From: Blautia_A aquisgranensis
Lineage (GTDB): Bacteria; Bacillota; Clostridia; Lachnospirales; Lachnospiraceae
Direction: 5' to 3'
Assembly (NCBI RefSeq): GCF_040096615.1
Contig: NZ_JBBMEJ010000003.1
Location: forward strand, 1-64,000
Length of the DNA: 64,000 bases
Under the pieces are notes generated by a model. That model searched no databases, was not told the DNA's origin, and saw only the letters and a list, made by a program, of their open reading frames with translations. The position numbers were made by a program, and so were the translations under genes. Within the stretch, counting starts at the first letter, position 1; each line of letters starts with the position of its first letter. Positions 50,813-58,951 of this stretch are shown here, in pieces.

Positions 50813-52152
50813 TCAGTTTTGTGGAATGCAGTATGGCAATACAGAATGTTCTGATGATTCTTCTTGAAATCTGCATGATTCTGGAATTAATTCTCCTGCT
50901 GGTAAGAATCACCTGCTTTTCCGGGAAAAAGAAAATCGTAACGGCAGTGGCTGTCTTTATTGTTTCTTTTATGTTCATGGGTGCTCTGATGAATGATCAC
51001 AGATATTGCCTGGGAGAAAGTTCCTATCAGCCAATGCTTCAGGGGTATCCGGTCAGTGTTTTAATGACGGTGGTTATAGGATTATTGCTTTATCTTTGCT
51101 GGTCAATCCGGAGCGAGAGACGCAGATATTATCATTCTCTGTCTTACTGGTCCGTGAATGAAGCTGTGAATGATGTTCCTTGTGGGGTCTGCTTTTCGGA
51201 TCCTCTTGGAAGGATTGTTTTGTGTAATACCAAGATGCAGGAACTGAGCAGAATCATGACAGGTTCTTATTTGCAGGATTATGAGGTATTAAGGAAAGCA
51301 ATGAGTGGGGAACTTGAATCGGAAGGTCTTTGCAGATTGAGTAAAGACAGTAATGTGTTTTATTTTCCTGATGGTTCCGTCTGGATGTTTCAGGAATATA
51401 GTCTGCAGGAGCCGGATTGTGCAGGATATCTGCAGACAGTGGCAGTTAATGTATCAGAAATTTATTACAATGGTGAAAAAATCAGGGCAAACAATGAAAA
51501 GCTGGAAATCCTGAATCATAAGCTGGAGGAAATGTACGAAAAAATCGGAGATAAAATCAGAGAGCAGGAGACGCTTGTCATGAAAATGCAGGTTCATGAC
51601 AATTTTGGACGAAGCCTTCTGTCAATACGCAGAATATTGGAAAGGAAAGAAGATCCGGATAAAATGGATAAACAGTTGTCTGTATTGAAACATCTGGTTT
51701 ATATTCTTACCGGTTCTGCTGTTGAGAGTATGGAAGAAGTATATGAGGATACGATCAGACATGCAGAAGAGCTTGGAATTTCAGTTCAGATCAGTGGGAA
51801 CTTTCCCATGCATCCATCTTACAGGCTGCTGACAGACAGGGCAATCCGTGAATGTGTGACAAACTGTGCCAGACATGCCCATGGCAGTACTGTTTGGGTG
51901 AAGATAGACAAAAATGCAGATGAATATAATATTCAGATTACCAATGATGGAGAGGTGCCTGACAAAAATGCGGAAGAAGGCGGTGGTTTATCTGCGCTGA
52001 GAAAGGCCGCTGAATCAGGAAAATGCAGGATGCAGGTTTCTTTTTTTCCTGAGTTTTGTCTGATATTGAAAATGCCGTTGACAGAAAGGATGGGATTCGA
52101 TGGTACGGATACTGATAGTAGAAGATCAGAAGATCATGCAGAAGTATTTTGA
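50809..52152 (+). CDS. Sensor histidine kinase, NarL-type (HisKA_3-like)
   Basis: A 447-residue kinase. Two membrane segments at the N terminus (about 10-32, 40-57) and a third (about 78-100), a PAS-like domain (about 118-222), a coiled coil and a dimerisation/phospho-acceptor region with MQVHDNFGRSLLSIRRIL. The ATPase domain has an N box RECVTNCARHA and a glycine-rich lid NAEEGGGLSALRKAAESG. Start ATG 50809 overlaps the previous stop; the gene overlaps the regulator gene by 53 bases. Three-gene signalling operon. Confidence 0.85.
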   Translation: MISFVECSMAIQNVLMILLEICMILELILLLVRITCFSGKKKIVTAVAVFIVSFMFMGALMNDHRYCLGESSYQPMLQGYPVSVLMTVVIGLLLYLCWSIRSERRRYYHSLSYWSVNEAVNDVPCGVCFSDPLGRIVLCNTKMQELSRIMTGSYLQDYEVLRKAMSGELESEGLCRLSKDSNVFYFPDGSVWMFQEYSLQEPDCAGYLQTVAVNVSEIYYNGEKIRANNEKLEILNHKLEEMYEKIGDKIREQETLVMKMQVHDNFGRSLLSIRRILERKEDPDKMDKQLSVLKHLVYILTGSAVESMEEVYEDTIRHAEELGISVQISGNFPMHPSYRLLTDRAIRECVTNCARHAHGSTVWVKIDKNADEYNIQITNDGEVPDKNAEEGGGLSALRKAAESGKCRMQVSFFPEFCLILKMPLTERMGFDGTDTDSRRSEDHAEVF

Positions 52153-52726
52153 ATATATTATTATGCAGGAGCCGGAATTCCGACATGTCCAGACAGTGTC
52201 AGATGCACGTGAAGCTGTAAAAATCTGTGGTTATTCGGCAATTGATCTTGTGATCATGGATGTGCAGACGTTTCATAATCATGATGGGCTCAGTGCCGGA
52301 AAAGAGATCAGGGAGAAGTATCCATATACAAAGGTATTGATCGTTACTTCCCTGATCGATCCCAAGGTGCTGGAGCGGGCCAGGAGTGGATGTGCAGACA
52401 GTCTCTGGTATAAGGATCATGGGGAAGAGGAAATACGGAGTGTGATCCACAGAACCTTAAATGGTGAGCATGTATTTCCGGATATGACGCCGAAGGTGGA
52501 GCTTAACTGGATCACAAGCGGTGATATCAGTCCCAGACAGCTTGAGATGCTTCGCCTGTATATCCGTGGAATGTCATATTCAGAGATTGCAAGAGAAATG
52601 AAATGTTCTACCTCCGGGGTGAGATGGAATTTTCAGGAAATGATCGCCAGGGCAGGATACAGCTGTAAAGAAGATCTGATAGCGGCTGCACTGGAAAGTA
52701 AGCTAATCGTAACTACGTTAAAATAG
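52100..52726 (+). CDS. NarL/FixJ-type response regulator
   Basis: A 208-residue regulator. Receiver domain with RILIVEDQ, phospho-Asp in LVIMDVQ and Lys in WYKDHG; C-terminal LuxR-type helix-turn-helix (ISPRQLEMLRLYIRGMSYSE, IAREMKCSTSGVRWNFQEM). The helix differs a little from the standard LuxR form. AAAGGA lies 9 bases before ATG 52100. It probably acts on promoters of the neighbouring envelope genes; the motif at 47081 and 52770 is a candidate target. Confidence 0.88.
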   Translation: MVRILIVEDQKIMQKYFEYIIMQEPEFRHVQTVSDAREAVKICGYSAIDLVIMDVQTFHNHDGLSAGKEIREKYPYTKVLIVTSLIDPKVLERARSGCADSLWYKDHGEEEIRSVIHRTLNGEHVFPDMTPKVELNWITSGDISPRQLEMLRLYIRGMSYSEIAREMKCSTSGVRWNFQEMIARAGYSCKEDLIAAALESKLIVTTLK

Positions 52727-52736
52727 CAAGCTGATA

Positions 52737-52790
52737 AACTGCGAAGTTATTCTGTTATGAGCAGAAAGCGAAGTGTAGTGTAAATATCTG
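52737..52790. promoter_or_regulatory. Partial palindromic repeat and second copy of the island motif
   Basis: 52737-52760 matches part of the palindrome at 1796-1841. 52770-52790 is GAAGTG followed by TAGTGTAAATATCTG, the same motif as at 47081-47102 apart from one base. No clear -10 box follows before the gene at 52815. Confidence 0.5.
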
Positions 52791-52814
52791 TTTGACAAGA
52801 AGGGAGATGAGAGT

Positions 52815-53666
52815 ATGAAAAAATATTCGGTTGCTGTATGTGTTTGTGCGGTACTGTTTTCTGTTGGTATTCATGGCGCAGGTATGAGAGAAGTATTTGC
52901 CAGAGCACCTGGGGCAGATGAGAATCTGGCAATTCTGCAGGACATTATCAGGGAAAATGAATGTCAGGCCGGAATGGCATTTCTGGGATATACCTATGAA
53001 GGTGCAGAGGCAGCAGAGATACTTGAATATACCAGACAGGGAGAAGTGTCAGCTGCTTATCCTTTTTTACAGGATGGAACAGTGGTTGATGCAGGGGGAT
53101 ATGAAATTTATGCCATTGTCCCGGGGGATGATTGCAGGGTCAGCGTTTATCCGGCTCAGCCTACGGAAGAAGGGGAATATCTGGACGATCTGAATGCCCC
53201 ATACTATACGGGGCAGGAGAATGAAATCATTATCCTGCGCTGCAATGTGAGTGAGATTCATTCCAATGTGATGGTTTCTGTACAGAAGCAGAATATGAGT
53301 GTGCAATACCATCCGATGGTGTCGTTAAAGGATGGACATCTTGCAGCAGAAACCCACTGCTATGATTTCTCCATATATTATAATTGGGATGAGTGTGATC
53401 CCGGGTATGATTCGGAACTGGATATCAGGATTGCCAGAGAACAGCTTTCAGAAACAGATGAAGTCAGCTATTACCTTGGTCTTGGGATGGCTCTGTGGTA
53501 TACAGGTACTGAGGAGTACATTGAAGGAAGAAATTGTCCGGTATTTGTTCTGGGAACGGATCACGAGGATCATTTTACAAAAGAACATTATTATGCAGTA
53601 GGAGACAATGTGGTTTATTATTATGATCCGTCAGGTGATGCATGGATTCTGCTGGGGGCAGGCTGA
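52815..53666 (+). CDS. Secreted protein of unknown function
   Basis: A 283-residue exported protein that I do not recognise. Signal peptide over about residues 1-30 (KKYSVAVCVCAVLFSVGI, ending VFARA). The mature part is acidic and rich in Tyr, Glu and Asp, with beta-type patterns and few Cys. AGAAGGGAGATGAGAG precedes ATG 52815. It follows the response regulator by 88 bases and carries the motif shared with 47081, so it is a probable member of the same regulon. Confidence 0.7.
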   Translation: MKKYSVAVCVCAVLFSVGIHGAGMREVFARAPGADENLAILQDIIRENECQAGMAFLGYTYEGAEAAEILEYTRQGEVSAAYPFLQDGTVVDAGGYEIYAIVPGDDCRVSVYPAQPTEEGEYLDDLNAPYYTGQENEIIILRCNVSEIHSNVMVSVQKQNMSVQYHPMVSLKDGHLAAETHCYDFSIYYNWDECDPGYDSELDIRIAREQLSETDEVSYYLGLGMALWYTGTEEYIEGRNCPVFVLGTDHEDHFTKEHYYAVGDNVVYYYDPSGDAWILLGAG

Positions 53667-53724
53667 CAGAAGCTTCACCAACATATTATAGAATTTTGAT
53701 TAATCAGAGAAAGAGGAAACAGAC

Positions 53725-54249
53725 ATGAATGATTTTTTGACAGAAAAAAATAAAAAAGCAGGGGTGTTGGGGAAACTGAAGTGGGTTCTTTGTGGCTTCT
53801 GCATACTTTTATCCCTGGGAGCCATTGGTGCATCGGAGAAGTATATTGGTGAAGGACGCTGGGGAATGGCAGCAACAGAGATTCTGCTCTGTCTGTTATT
53901 TTTATATCCGACTTTCAGGGAAGTTCAGAAAGCATTACGGAAGAAAAAATCCAGGGAAATTGCCTGCTGGTTTGAATCTTATGCCCAGAATACGGTCTCA
54001 TTTGAAAAACTTGAACAGGAGCTGGGAAAAGGTGCAGTAAAAAATCTGGAAAAATTTATTGCCAGGGGATATATCCGGAATATCCAGATAGACAGAGAAG
54101 GAAATTATATTATGATTACTGCACCAAACAGACGTGTAAATGAAAAGATTTATATTACAGTTACCTGTGCCAGCTGCGGTGCAAAAAATCAGGTAATAAA
54201 AGGACGTCTGAGCAATTGTGAATATTGCGGACAGCGCCTTAACTCATGA
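53725..54249 (+). CDS. Membrane protein with C-terminal zinc ribbon
   Basis: A 174-residue protein, family not recognised. Two membrane segments (about 18-40, 50-65) are followed by a charged winged-helix-like cytoplasmic part (about 75-145) and a zinc ribbon (TCASCGAKNQVIKGRLSNCE, YCGQRL) at the end. The zinc ribbon resembles the end of the DUF4428 protein (CEYCGQ) at 48101, which suggests a shared family of partners. AAAGAGGAAACAG precedes ATG 53725. Confidence 0.72.
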   Translation: MNDFLTEKNKKAGVLGKLKWVLCGFCILLSLGAIGASEKYIGEGRWGMAATEILLCLLFLYPTFREVQKALRKKKSREIACWFESYAQNTVSFEKLEQELGKGAVKNLEKFIARGYIRNIQIDREGNYIMITAPNRRVNEKIYITVTCASCGAKNQVIKGRLSNCEYCGQRLNS

Positions 54250-54319
54250 TAAAAGCTCTATGAGTGAGAGGAGGAAAATGGTTATGTAACTAAAGAAAGG
54301 ATTCAGAAAGGAGAAAGCT

Positions 54320-56056
54320 ATGAAAAGTTTAAAAAGAGTGATGCTTCCGATTGTATTTTTGTGTGTTTGTCTTTTGTGTGCATGTGGTGAGAAAAAGCCT
54401 GAAGAAGCAGCGCCCACAGCAACTCCTGCACCTACGGCAACACCCACACCGCTGCCGGAGTATAAAGAATATGATTATGTGGAGGGGAAATTTACGGTTA
54501 CTCTTCCCTATGAAGCAGAAGAACCGACAGAAAAAGAGAGCTATCTGGAATTTACAGATCCAGATGGGAAATGGACAATGACACTTGCTCCCATAACAGC
54601 GGGACAGCTTTCTAATCGCATTACGGAGCTTGAATATGCACAGAATGCCCGTGAAGGAGGCGCAAAGCAGGTAAAAACAGAAGAAACCACCATCAGCGGT
54701 ATGAATGCAATTGTATTCAGCTCTAATCTGGATGAAGCTAAAAACGGACCGGATCAGACAGCAGTATATCTGGGAAGCGGAGAATATGCTGCAATTCTGA
54801 AATATGAGGATCATTATGTAGGAAACTGGGATGGTCTGAAGATTGAAGTAAAAACAACAGAGCGTTTTGATGATATCTATACTGTGATGGAAGATAAGCT
54901 GATACAGACTGTGATGAAGGGAATAAAATTCCAGGAAGGAATTGAGTATGAAGAGGTGACTGCCAAAGGAATTTCCGTGAAACTGCCAACCCGGTGGCAG
55001 GGCAGAGAATATGCAGAGTTCTTTGTGAATGGAAAGATTCATTGCGCTTATGAGGGTAACCTGAATATTCAGATCGTCCACTTCCCGGATGCAAAGAAAA
55101 ATGCAGAAAGAAAGGCAGACGGAGAAATAAAAGAAACAGATGTGGGAGAAAGCCATTACTATGTGGCATGCCGCAGGGAGGAAGGAGACATTACTCTTTA
55201 CAGAGATCTGACAGATCAGTATATTTTAAGCATACTGGTGAGCATTCCTGATTGTCTGGAAGAAGAACTCTGGAAATTCCTGGACAGGGAAGAGATGAAA
55301 ACATTGCTGGAAAGTCTGGAGATTGACCTGGAACAGCTTGAGGAGGAACAGCAGGATAATGGCGGCTATGAGAAAAATGGCTATGAGGAGCTGAGTGGTT
55401 ATACAGGAGAAGGAACGGAGCTTGTTCTGCCTTCCAGCATTGAAGACACGGTAATGAATGGTGTTGCTAGACTGGCATTTAAGGATAATACAAAGATTAC
55501 TTCTGTTGAAGTTCCGGAAGGAATGCGCTATATTGACGTTTCAGCATTTGAGGGCTGCACCGGTCTGAAAAAAATAACACTTTCGGATTCTCTGACCTGG
55601 ATTGGAGGCTATGCTTTTTCAGGCTGTACCAGTCTGGAAACTGTGGTTTTCGGTAATCAGGCAGTAGAAATTGACGGATCTGCATTCAGAGATTGTGTAG
55701 CCTTGAGAGATGTGGAACTGCCTGCCAGTGAAAATTATCTTTGGGATTCCGCTTTCAGTGGGGCAGGAGCCGGGGGATACATACATATAGGAGATGGTTC
55801 AACAGTAAACGGCTGTTGCTTCATGGACACTGGATTTGAGGAAGCTGTCTTTGGAAAGGAATGTATTTTCGAAGGATTCGGAACCTTTTCCGGATCAAAA
55901 ATCAAAAAGATCACATTGGGTGAAGGGATAACGGAATTACCGTCAGCATTTGCTTCCTTCTGTGATAATCTGGAGCAGGTAGATATGCCGGAAAGTCTGA
56001 CGAAAATACCGGATGACTGTTTTTCGGCAAGTCCAAAGATGGAAAAAGAACAGTAG
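54320..56056 (+). CDS. Lipoprotein with C-terminal leucine-rich (BspA-like) repeats
   Basis: A 578-residue surface lipoprotein. The signal and lipobox (VCLLCACGEK, Cys22) are followed by a Pro/Thr-rich linker (APTATPAPTATPTPLPEY), two alpha/beta modules (about 50-200 and 205-335) of unknown type, and BspA-type LRR_5 repeats (about 395-575; YIDVSAFEGCTGLKKITLSD, YAFSGCTSLETVVF). It probably binds partners at the cell surface. AGAAAGGAGAAAG precedes ATG 54320. Last gene of the island. Confidence 0.82.
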   Translation: MKSLKRVMLPIVFLCVCLLCACGEKKPEEAAPTATPAPTATPTPLPEYKEYDYVEGKFTVTLPYEAEEPTEKESYLEFTDPDGKWTMTLAPITAGQLSNRITELEYAQNAREGGAKQVKTEETTISGMNAIVFSSNLDEAKNGPDQTAVYLGSGEYAAILKYEDHYVGNWDGLKIEVKTTERFDDIYTVMEDKLIQTVMKGIKFQEGIEYEEVTAKGISVKLPTRWQGREYAEFFVNGKIHCAYEGNLNIQIVHFPDAKKNAERKADGEIKETDVGESHYYVACRREEGDITLYRDLTDQYILSILVSIPDCLEEELWKFLDREEMKTLLESLEIDLEQLEEEQQDNGGYEKNGYEELSGYTGEGTELVLPSSIEDTVMNGVARLAFKDNTKITSVEVPEGMRYIDVSAFEGCTGLKKITLSDSLTWIGGYAFSGCTSLETVVFGNQAVEIDGSAFRDCVALRDVELPASENYLWDSAFSGAGAGGYIHIGDGSTVNGCCFMDTGFEEAVFGKECIFEGFGTFSGSKIKKITLGEGITELPSAFASFCDNLEQVDMPESLTKIPDDCFSASPKMEKEQ

Positions 56057-56077
56057 ATTTATCAGATGTGCTCAATC

Positions 56078-56107
56078 AAAAATAGCGGCAGTGTTGCCGC
56101 TATTTTT
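56078..56107 (+). terminator. Terminator of the lipoprotein gene
   Basis: AAATAGCGGCA pairs with TGCCGCTATTT around GTGT, followed by TTTAT. Confidence 0.9.
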
Positions 56108-56111
56108 ATGT

Positions 56112-56355
56112 GTGCGCCTAGCGGCGCACGTTTCTAACGGGTTAAAATCCCGAATCCGCCCGGTAGTGGGAAGGATATAGCCGAAGGCAAGGGTGTCCAT
56201 CGAGAGATGGAATCTGAAGGAAGCTGGATGTGAGGAACATACTAACTCACGGGCAAATCTCTGGTCTGACGAACAGAAATCTCATATGAGGTCATGCATG
56301 AGGGTAAGATTGCAGCTCAAATTGAAGCCCAATAACTACACGGAATGGAATGTAG
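56112..56355 (+). mobile_element. Fragment of a group II intron (domain I)
   Basis: The 5' end GTGCGCCTAGCGGCGCAC matches the GTGYG start and first stem of bacterial group II introns. Next come typical domain I pieces: ACGGGTTAAAATCCCGAAT, CGGTAGTGGGAAGG and CACGGGCAAATCTCTGGTC. The maturase gene and the 3' domains are absent. It sits beside a truncated ORF, so the insertion probably decayed with flanking DNA. The 3' limit is approximate. Confidence 0.7.
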
Positions 56356-56374
56356 AATATTTATTGAAAAACCA

Positions 56375-56518
56375 ATGTGCTTTAATTCATTTATAAAACT
56401 GATATTTAATAATTTTTATCCTGATTGCAAGATTTATTTGGACCCCAATGATTATATATCTTTTGAGGTTGATGATAATTACGAATATGTAGAAGGTTTG
56501 ACTAAAATTGTGTGTTAA
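56375..56518 (+). pseudogene. Short ORF, probable 3' remnant
   Basis: A 47-codon frame from ATG 56375 (MCFNSFIKLIFNN), ending DDNYEYVEGLTKIVC. It has no ribosome site, begins inside the intron remnant region and its end overlaps the start of the XRE gene by 11 bases, as toxin/antitoxin genes often do. I do not recognise the family. It may be the end of a lost partner of the XRE protein. Confidence 0.4.
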
Positions 56519-56837
56519 GAAAAAAGAAGATAGCCAGTTTTATAAAAGTGGAATCAATATAGAATATATACAAAATAACGTCAGAAAATCATTGGTTAGA
56601 GAATATACATATTTAAGAAAGTTAAAAGGATTAACTCAAGCAGAGGTGGCAGAGAGAGCAGGAATTTCGAGAACAAATATATCAAGATTCGAAAGTGGGG
56701 AATATAATCCAACATTAGAGATGTTGGTAAAATTAGCAACAGCGATGGATTTGGATATTTTAGTTACATTAAAACCTAAAAATAATAATGATACAGAGTG
56801 TGACAATGACGTAACATCCTCTCCACCTACTTTGTGA
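56508..56837 (+). CDS. XRE family helix-turn-helix protein (HigA-like)
   Basis: A 109-residue protein. The HTH_3 domain is clear (LRKLKGLTQAEVAERAGISR, TNISRFESGEYNPTLEMLVK) and ends LATAMDLDILVTLKPK, as in antitoxins of RelE/HigB systems. The start is not certain: TTG 56508 is the first option and no ATG precedes the domain. No intact toxin gene is adjacent; the upstream remnant may have been its partner. Confidence 0.7.
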   Translation: MCVKKKEDSQFYKSGINIEYIQNNVRKSLVREYTYLRKLKGLTQAEVAERAGISRTNISRFESGEYNPTLEMLVKLATAMDLDILVTLKPKNNNDTECDNDVTSSPPTL

Positions 56838-56983
56838 CAATTATATAACGTCCTCTATACAGAAATATTCGGTTTTAAGCCATTTTCGTGGCAAAAAAGC
56901 CGCATATTTTTTGTAGCAATGACTTGACATCCTCGGGGAGCCTGTGTATTTCGGAGAGTATACCAAAATGAAGATGATAGATG

Positions 56984-57028
56984 TTGTAACAAATGAAAAA
57001 ATATGCTACGATATATACACAATGTGTA
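56984..57028 (+). promoter_or_regulatory. Promoter and operator of the small HTH gene
   Basis: TTGTAA (56984-56989), 17 bases, TACGAT (57007-57012). The palindrome TACAC-AAT-GTGTA (57016-57028) covers the transcription start and could be the autoregulatory site of the HTH protein. Confidence 0.6.
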
Positions 57029-57047
57029 AAATACAAGGGGGAAGAAA

Positions 57048-57254
57048 ATGGAAACAAAAGATGAAATTAGGAAATTACGAGAAAGTACCGGAATGAACAG
57101 AAAAGAATTTTGTGAATATTTTGAAATTCCGTATAGAACAGTGACAGAGTGGGAACGAGGAACCAGAAAGATGCCGGATTATGTATTACGTTTGTTAGCA
57201 TATAAGGTAAAGATGGATAATCTTATCGTAAAGGAAGGTGTGAATGAAGAATAA
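57048..57254 (+). CDS. Small helix-turn-helix protein
   Basis: A 68-residue Xre/MqsA-like DNA-binding protein (IRKLRESTGMNRKEFCEYFE, IPYRTVTEWERGTRKMPDYV). Behind GGGGGAAG. Such short proteins are often found beside KilA-N or Fic genes in prophage or toxin-antitoxin remnants. It overlaps the KilA-N remnant by 11 bases. Confidence 0.75.
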   Translation: METKDEIRKLRESTGMNRKEFCEYFEIPYRTVTEWERGTRKMPDYVLRLLAYKVKMDNLIVKEGVNEE

Positions 57255-57661
57255 AGTAATTGAAGTACAAAATGTGCAGATTTCTATTTCGAAACAGGAA
57301 TTAGATGATTACATTTGTATTAAGTGCAGCGGAATGGATCAATAAAACAAATGCCATTGGATTATATGTAAAACGTGGGAAATATGGTGGTACATATGCA
57401 CACAAAGATATTGCTTTTGAGTTTGCCTCTGCAATCAGTCCTGTGTTTAAGTTATATCTGATAAAGGAATTTCAGCGGTTAAAGGAAGAAGAAAACAACT
57501 CTGAACAAAAGGAATGGGATGCAAAACGTTTCTTAAGTAAAAATAATTATCTGATTCAGACGGATGCTGTAAAAAAATATTTGCTTCCTCAAATGAATTA
57601 CAGGGAAAACCTTCAATGGTTGAGGTCATGTTGCCCAACGGAAGTACGGGACAGCTGCTAG
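57244..57661 (+). pseudogene. KilA-N domain protein, internally deleted and frameshifted
   Basis: Starts MKNKVIEVQNVQISISKQEL with DDYICI, the usual beginning of KilA-N phage proteins. It then jumps into the other part, FVLSAAEWINKTNAIG, RGKYGGTYAHKDIAFEFASA and KLYLIKEFQRLKE, in a different frame. The join is at ATTTGTATTA near 57315, which fits both frames. About 60 residues are missing. The end runs into a symporter fragment near 57616. Confidence 0.7.
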
Positions 57662-57888
57662 ATATTATGGATTATATCAGCAACAGTTTTATGATGCCGT
57701 TTATTGCATTGCTGTCGGCCATTTTTATAGGCTGGGTTATGAAACCTGACTGGATCGCAGAAGAGATGGAACGTGGTGGAAAACATTTCGGGCGTAAGAG
57801 GCTCTATGTGGTTATGATCAAGTATATATTGCCGGTTATTATGCTGATCTTGTTCCTGCAATCCACAGGTATACTGAATAATTTTTGA
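57616..57888 (+). pseudogene. Fragment: C terminus of a Na+:neurotransmitter symporter
   Basis: LPNGSTGQLLDIMDYISNSF, MPFIALLSAIFIGWVMKPDW and YVVMIKYILPVIMLILFLQS match the last 90 residues of bacterial SNF/NSS transporters. The other 350 residues are absent. No ribosome site; it is joined to the end of the KilA-N remnant. Confidence 0.72.
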
Positions 57889-57908
57889 TTTGAGAAATCT
57901 GTCTGCAC

Positions 57909-58565
57909 TCAGAAGAAAATTCCCTGTGTAATATTAGTCCGGGGTGGGACGACCAGAAACTGGGAGTCCCATTTACCGGACACTAATTTTTCCAGAAGGA
58001 TGTTGCTGCCCGGAACGAAATCCAGTTCCGAATGGATCCGGTCAGCATCCTTCTGGGCTTTTTTTACGAAATCCAGATCGTAACAGTCATAAAGACCGTT
58101 ATCTATGATATCTACATGATAGTAATGCTCAAAATACATATCGAAAACAATATCTGCCATTTCTTTATCATATTTTTCCAGGAGACTGTCGTAAATAGAG
58201 TGGATGGAAAAGCCACTGTTATCTTTTCCAAACAGATACATATGACCGGGTTCTTTCAGATCCGGTGCATATCGCTCCGGAGTGATCAGGGCAAGTGCAA
58301 CGCAGTCGGCAACTTTGGGGATGACTACAGTCTGTGAGCAGGAAACATCCTGCCAGGAGCCGCCGCAGAAGCCCATAGCTACAAGGACAGTATCAATGTC
58401 TGCGGGCAGCAGAGAGAGTGTTTCTAAAATATGAACTCGCATTTTTGCAGGATCCGAATGATATTCCCGATTGAGCTCAACGATCGGAAAATCAGTATGG
58501 CAGGCCAGTTGTGCCTGTCGGACAAATTCAGTCAGTGTCTGACAGGAAAGGATGACAGGATTCAT
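57909..58565 (-). CDS. DUF1638 domain protein
   Basis: A 218-residue soluble protein of the DUF1638 family. VLVAMGFCGGSWQDVSCSQT near residue 66 holds the conserved Cys residues; GHMYLFGKDNSGF follows. This family occurs with corrinoid-dependent methyltransferase genes in anaerobes; its function is not known. GGAGGT about 10 bases upstream sets ATG 58565. It is divergent from the metV-rnfC operon, which fits a one-carbon link. Confidence 0.75.
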   Translation of the reverse strand: MNPVILSCQTLTEFVRQAQLACHTDFPIVELNREYHSDPAKMRVHILETLSLLPADIDTVLVAMGFCGGSWQDVSCSQTVVIPKVADCVALALITPERYAPDLKEPGHMYLFGKDNSGFSIHSIYDSLLEKYDKEMADIVFDMYFEHYYHVDIIDNGLYDCYDLDFVKKAQKDADRIHSELDFVPGSNILLEKLVSGKWDSQFLVVPPRTNITQGIFF

Positions 58566-58717
58566 TAATGAAAAACCTCCGATCATATAAAAGTGGTAAC
58601 AGATAATAACATAGTAAATGCAGCAGTCTGAAAAAGCAACAGAAAAAGTACAGAGGAACAGCAACATTAAAACAGGAAAAAAGTTTTATATAACTAATAC
58701 ATGTTCCATAACAGTTG

Positions 58718-58737
58718 ATGTACGAATATTAGTACAT
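58718..58737. promoter_or_regulatory. Palindrome upstream of the methyl-branch operon
   Basis: Perfect inverted repeat ATGTAC-N8-GTACAT in the gap between the DUF1638 gene and the metV-rnfC operon. Candidate operator; no regulator gene is adjacent. Confidence 0.4.
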
Positions 58738-58783
58738 TCATAGACGGAACGGAAAAAATTATAGAAAAAATTTATAAAATTAG

Positions 58784-58874
58784 CCAATAAAACTAGATAA
58801 TGCCACCATTTTGTGGTACATTTAATGAGAAGTACGTAAGAACTTATTTATCTGGTTTTATTGGTCCTTTTTTT
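58784..58874 (+). ncRNA. Structured leader with terminator before the methyl-branch operon
   Basis: CCAATAAAAC and AGATAA (58784-58800) pair with TTATCT and GTTTTATTGG (58848-58864), a 17-bp stem with one G-T pair. It encloses CCAC/GTGG and AAGT/ACTT hairpins and is followed by CC and seven T. It looks like an attenuator or riboswitch 78 bases before the first gene. It does not match the THF, SAM, purine or preQ1 consensus that I know. Confidence 0.5.
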
Positions 58875-58951
58875 GGAGTGCAGAGAAGGAGGGAACGGAT
58901 AAGGGCAGATAATCATAAGGATATAATCTTTATCATAAGGAAGGTGAGCAA

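Noticed and set aside
54329..55156. 275-codon - strand open frame
   Set aside because: Complementary to the lipoprotein gene, very rich in Cys, Phe and Ser, and without a start signal; the + strand has a clear lipobox and site.
56886..56910. GTGGC/GCCGC hairpin as terminator of the XRE gene
   Set aside because: Only five pairs with one G-T and the T-run is displaced by ATA; too weak to call.
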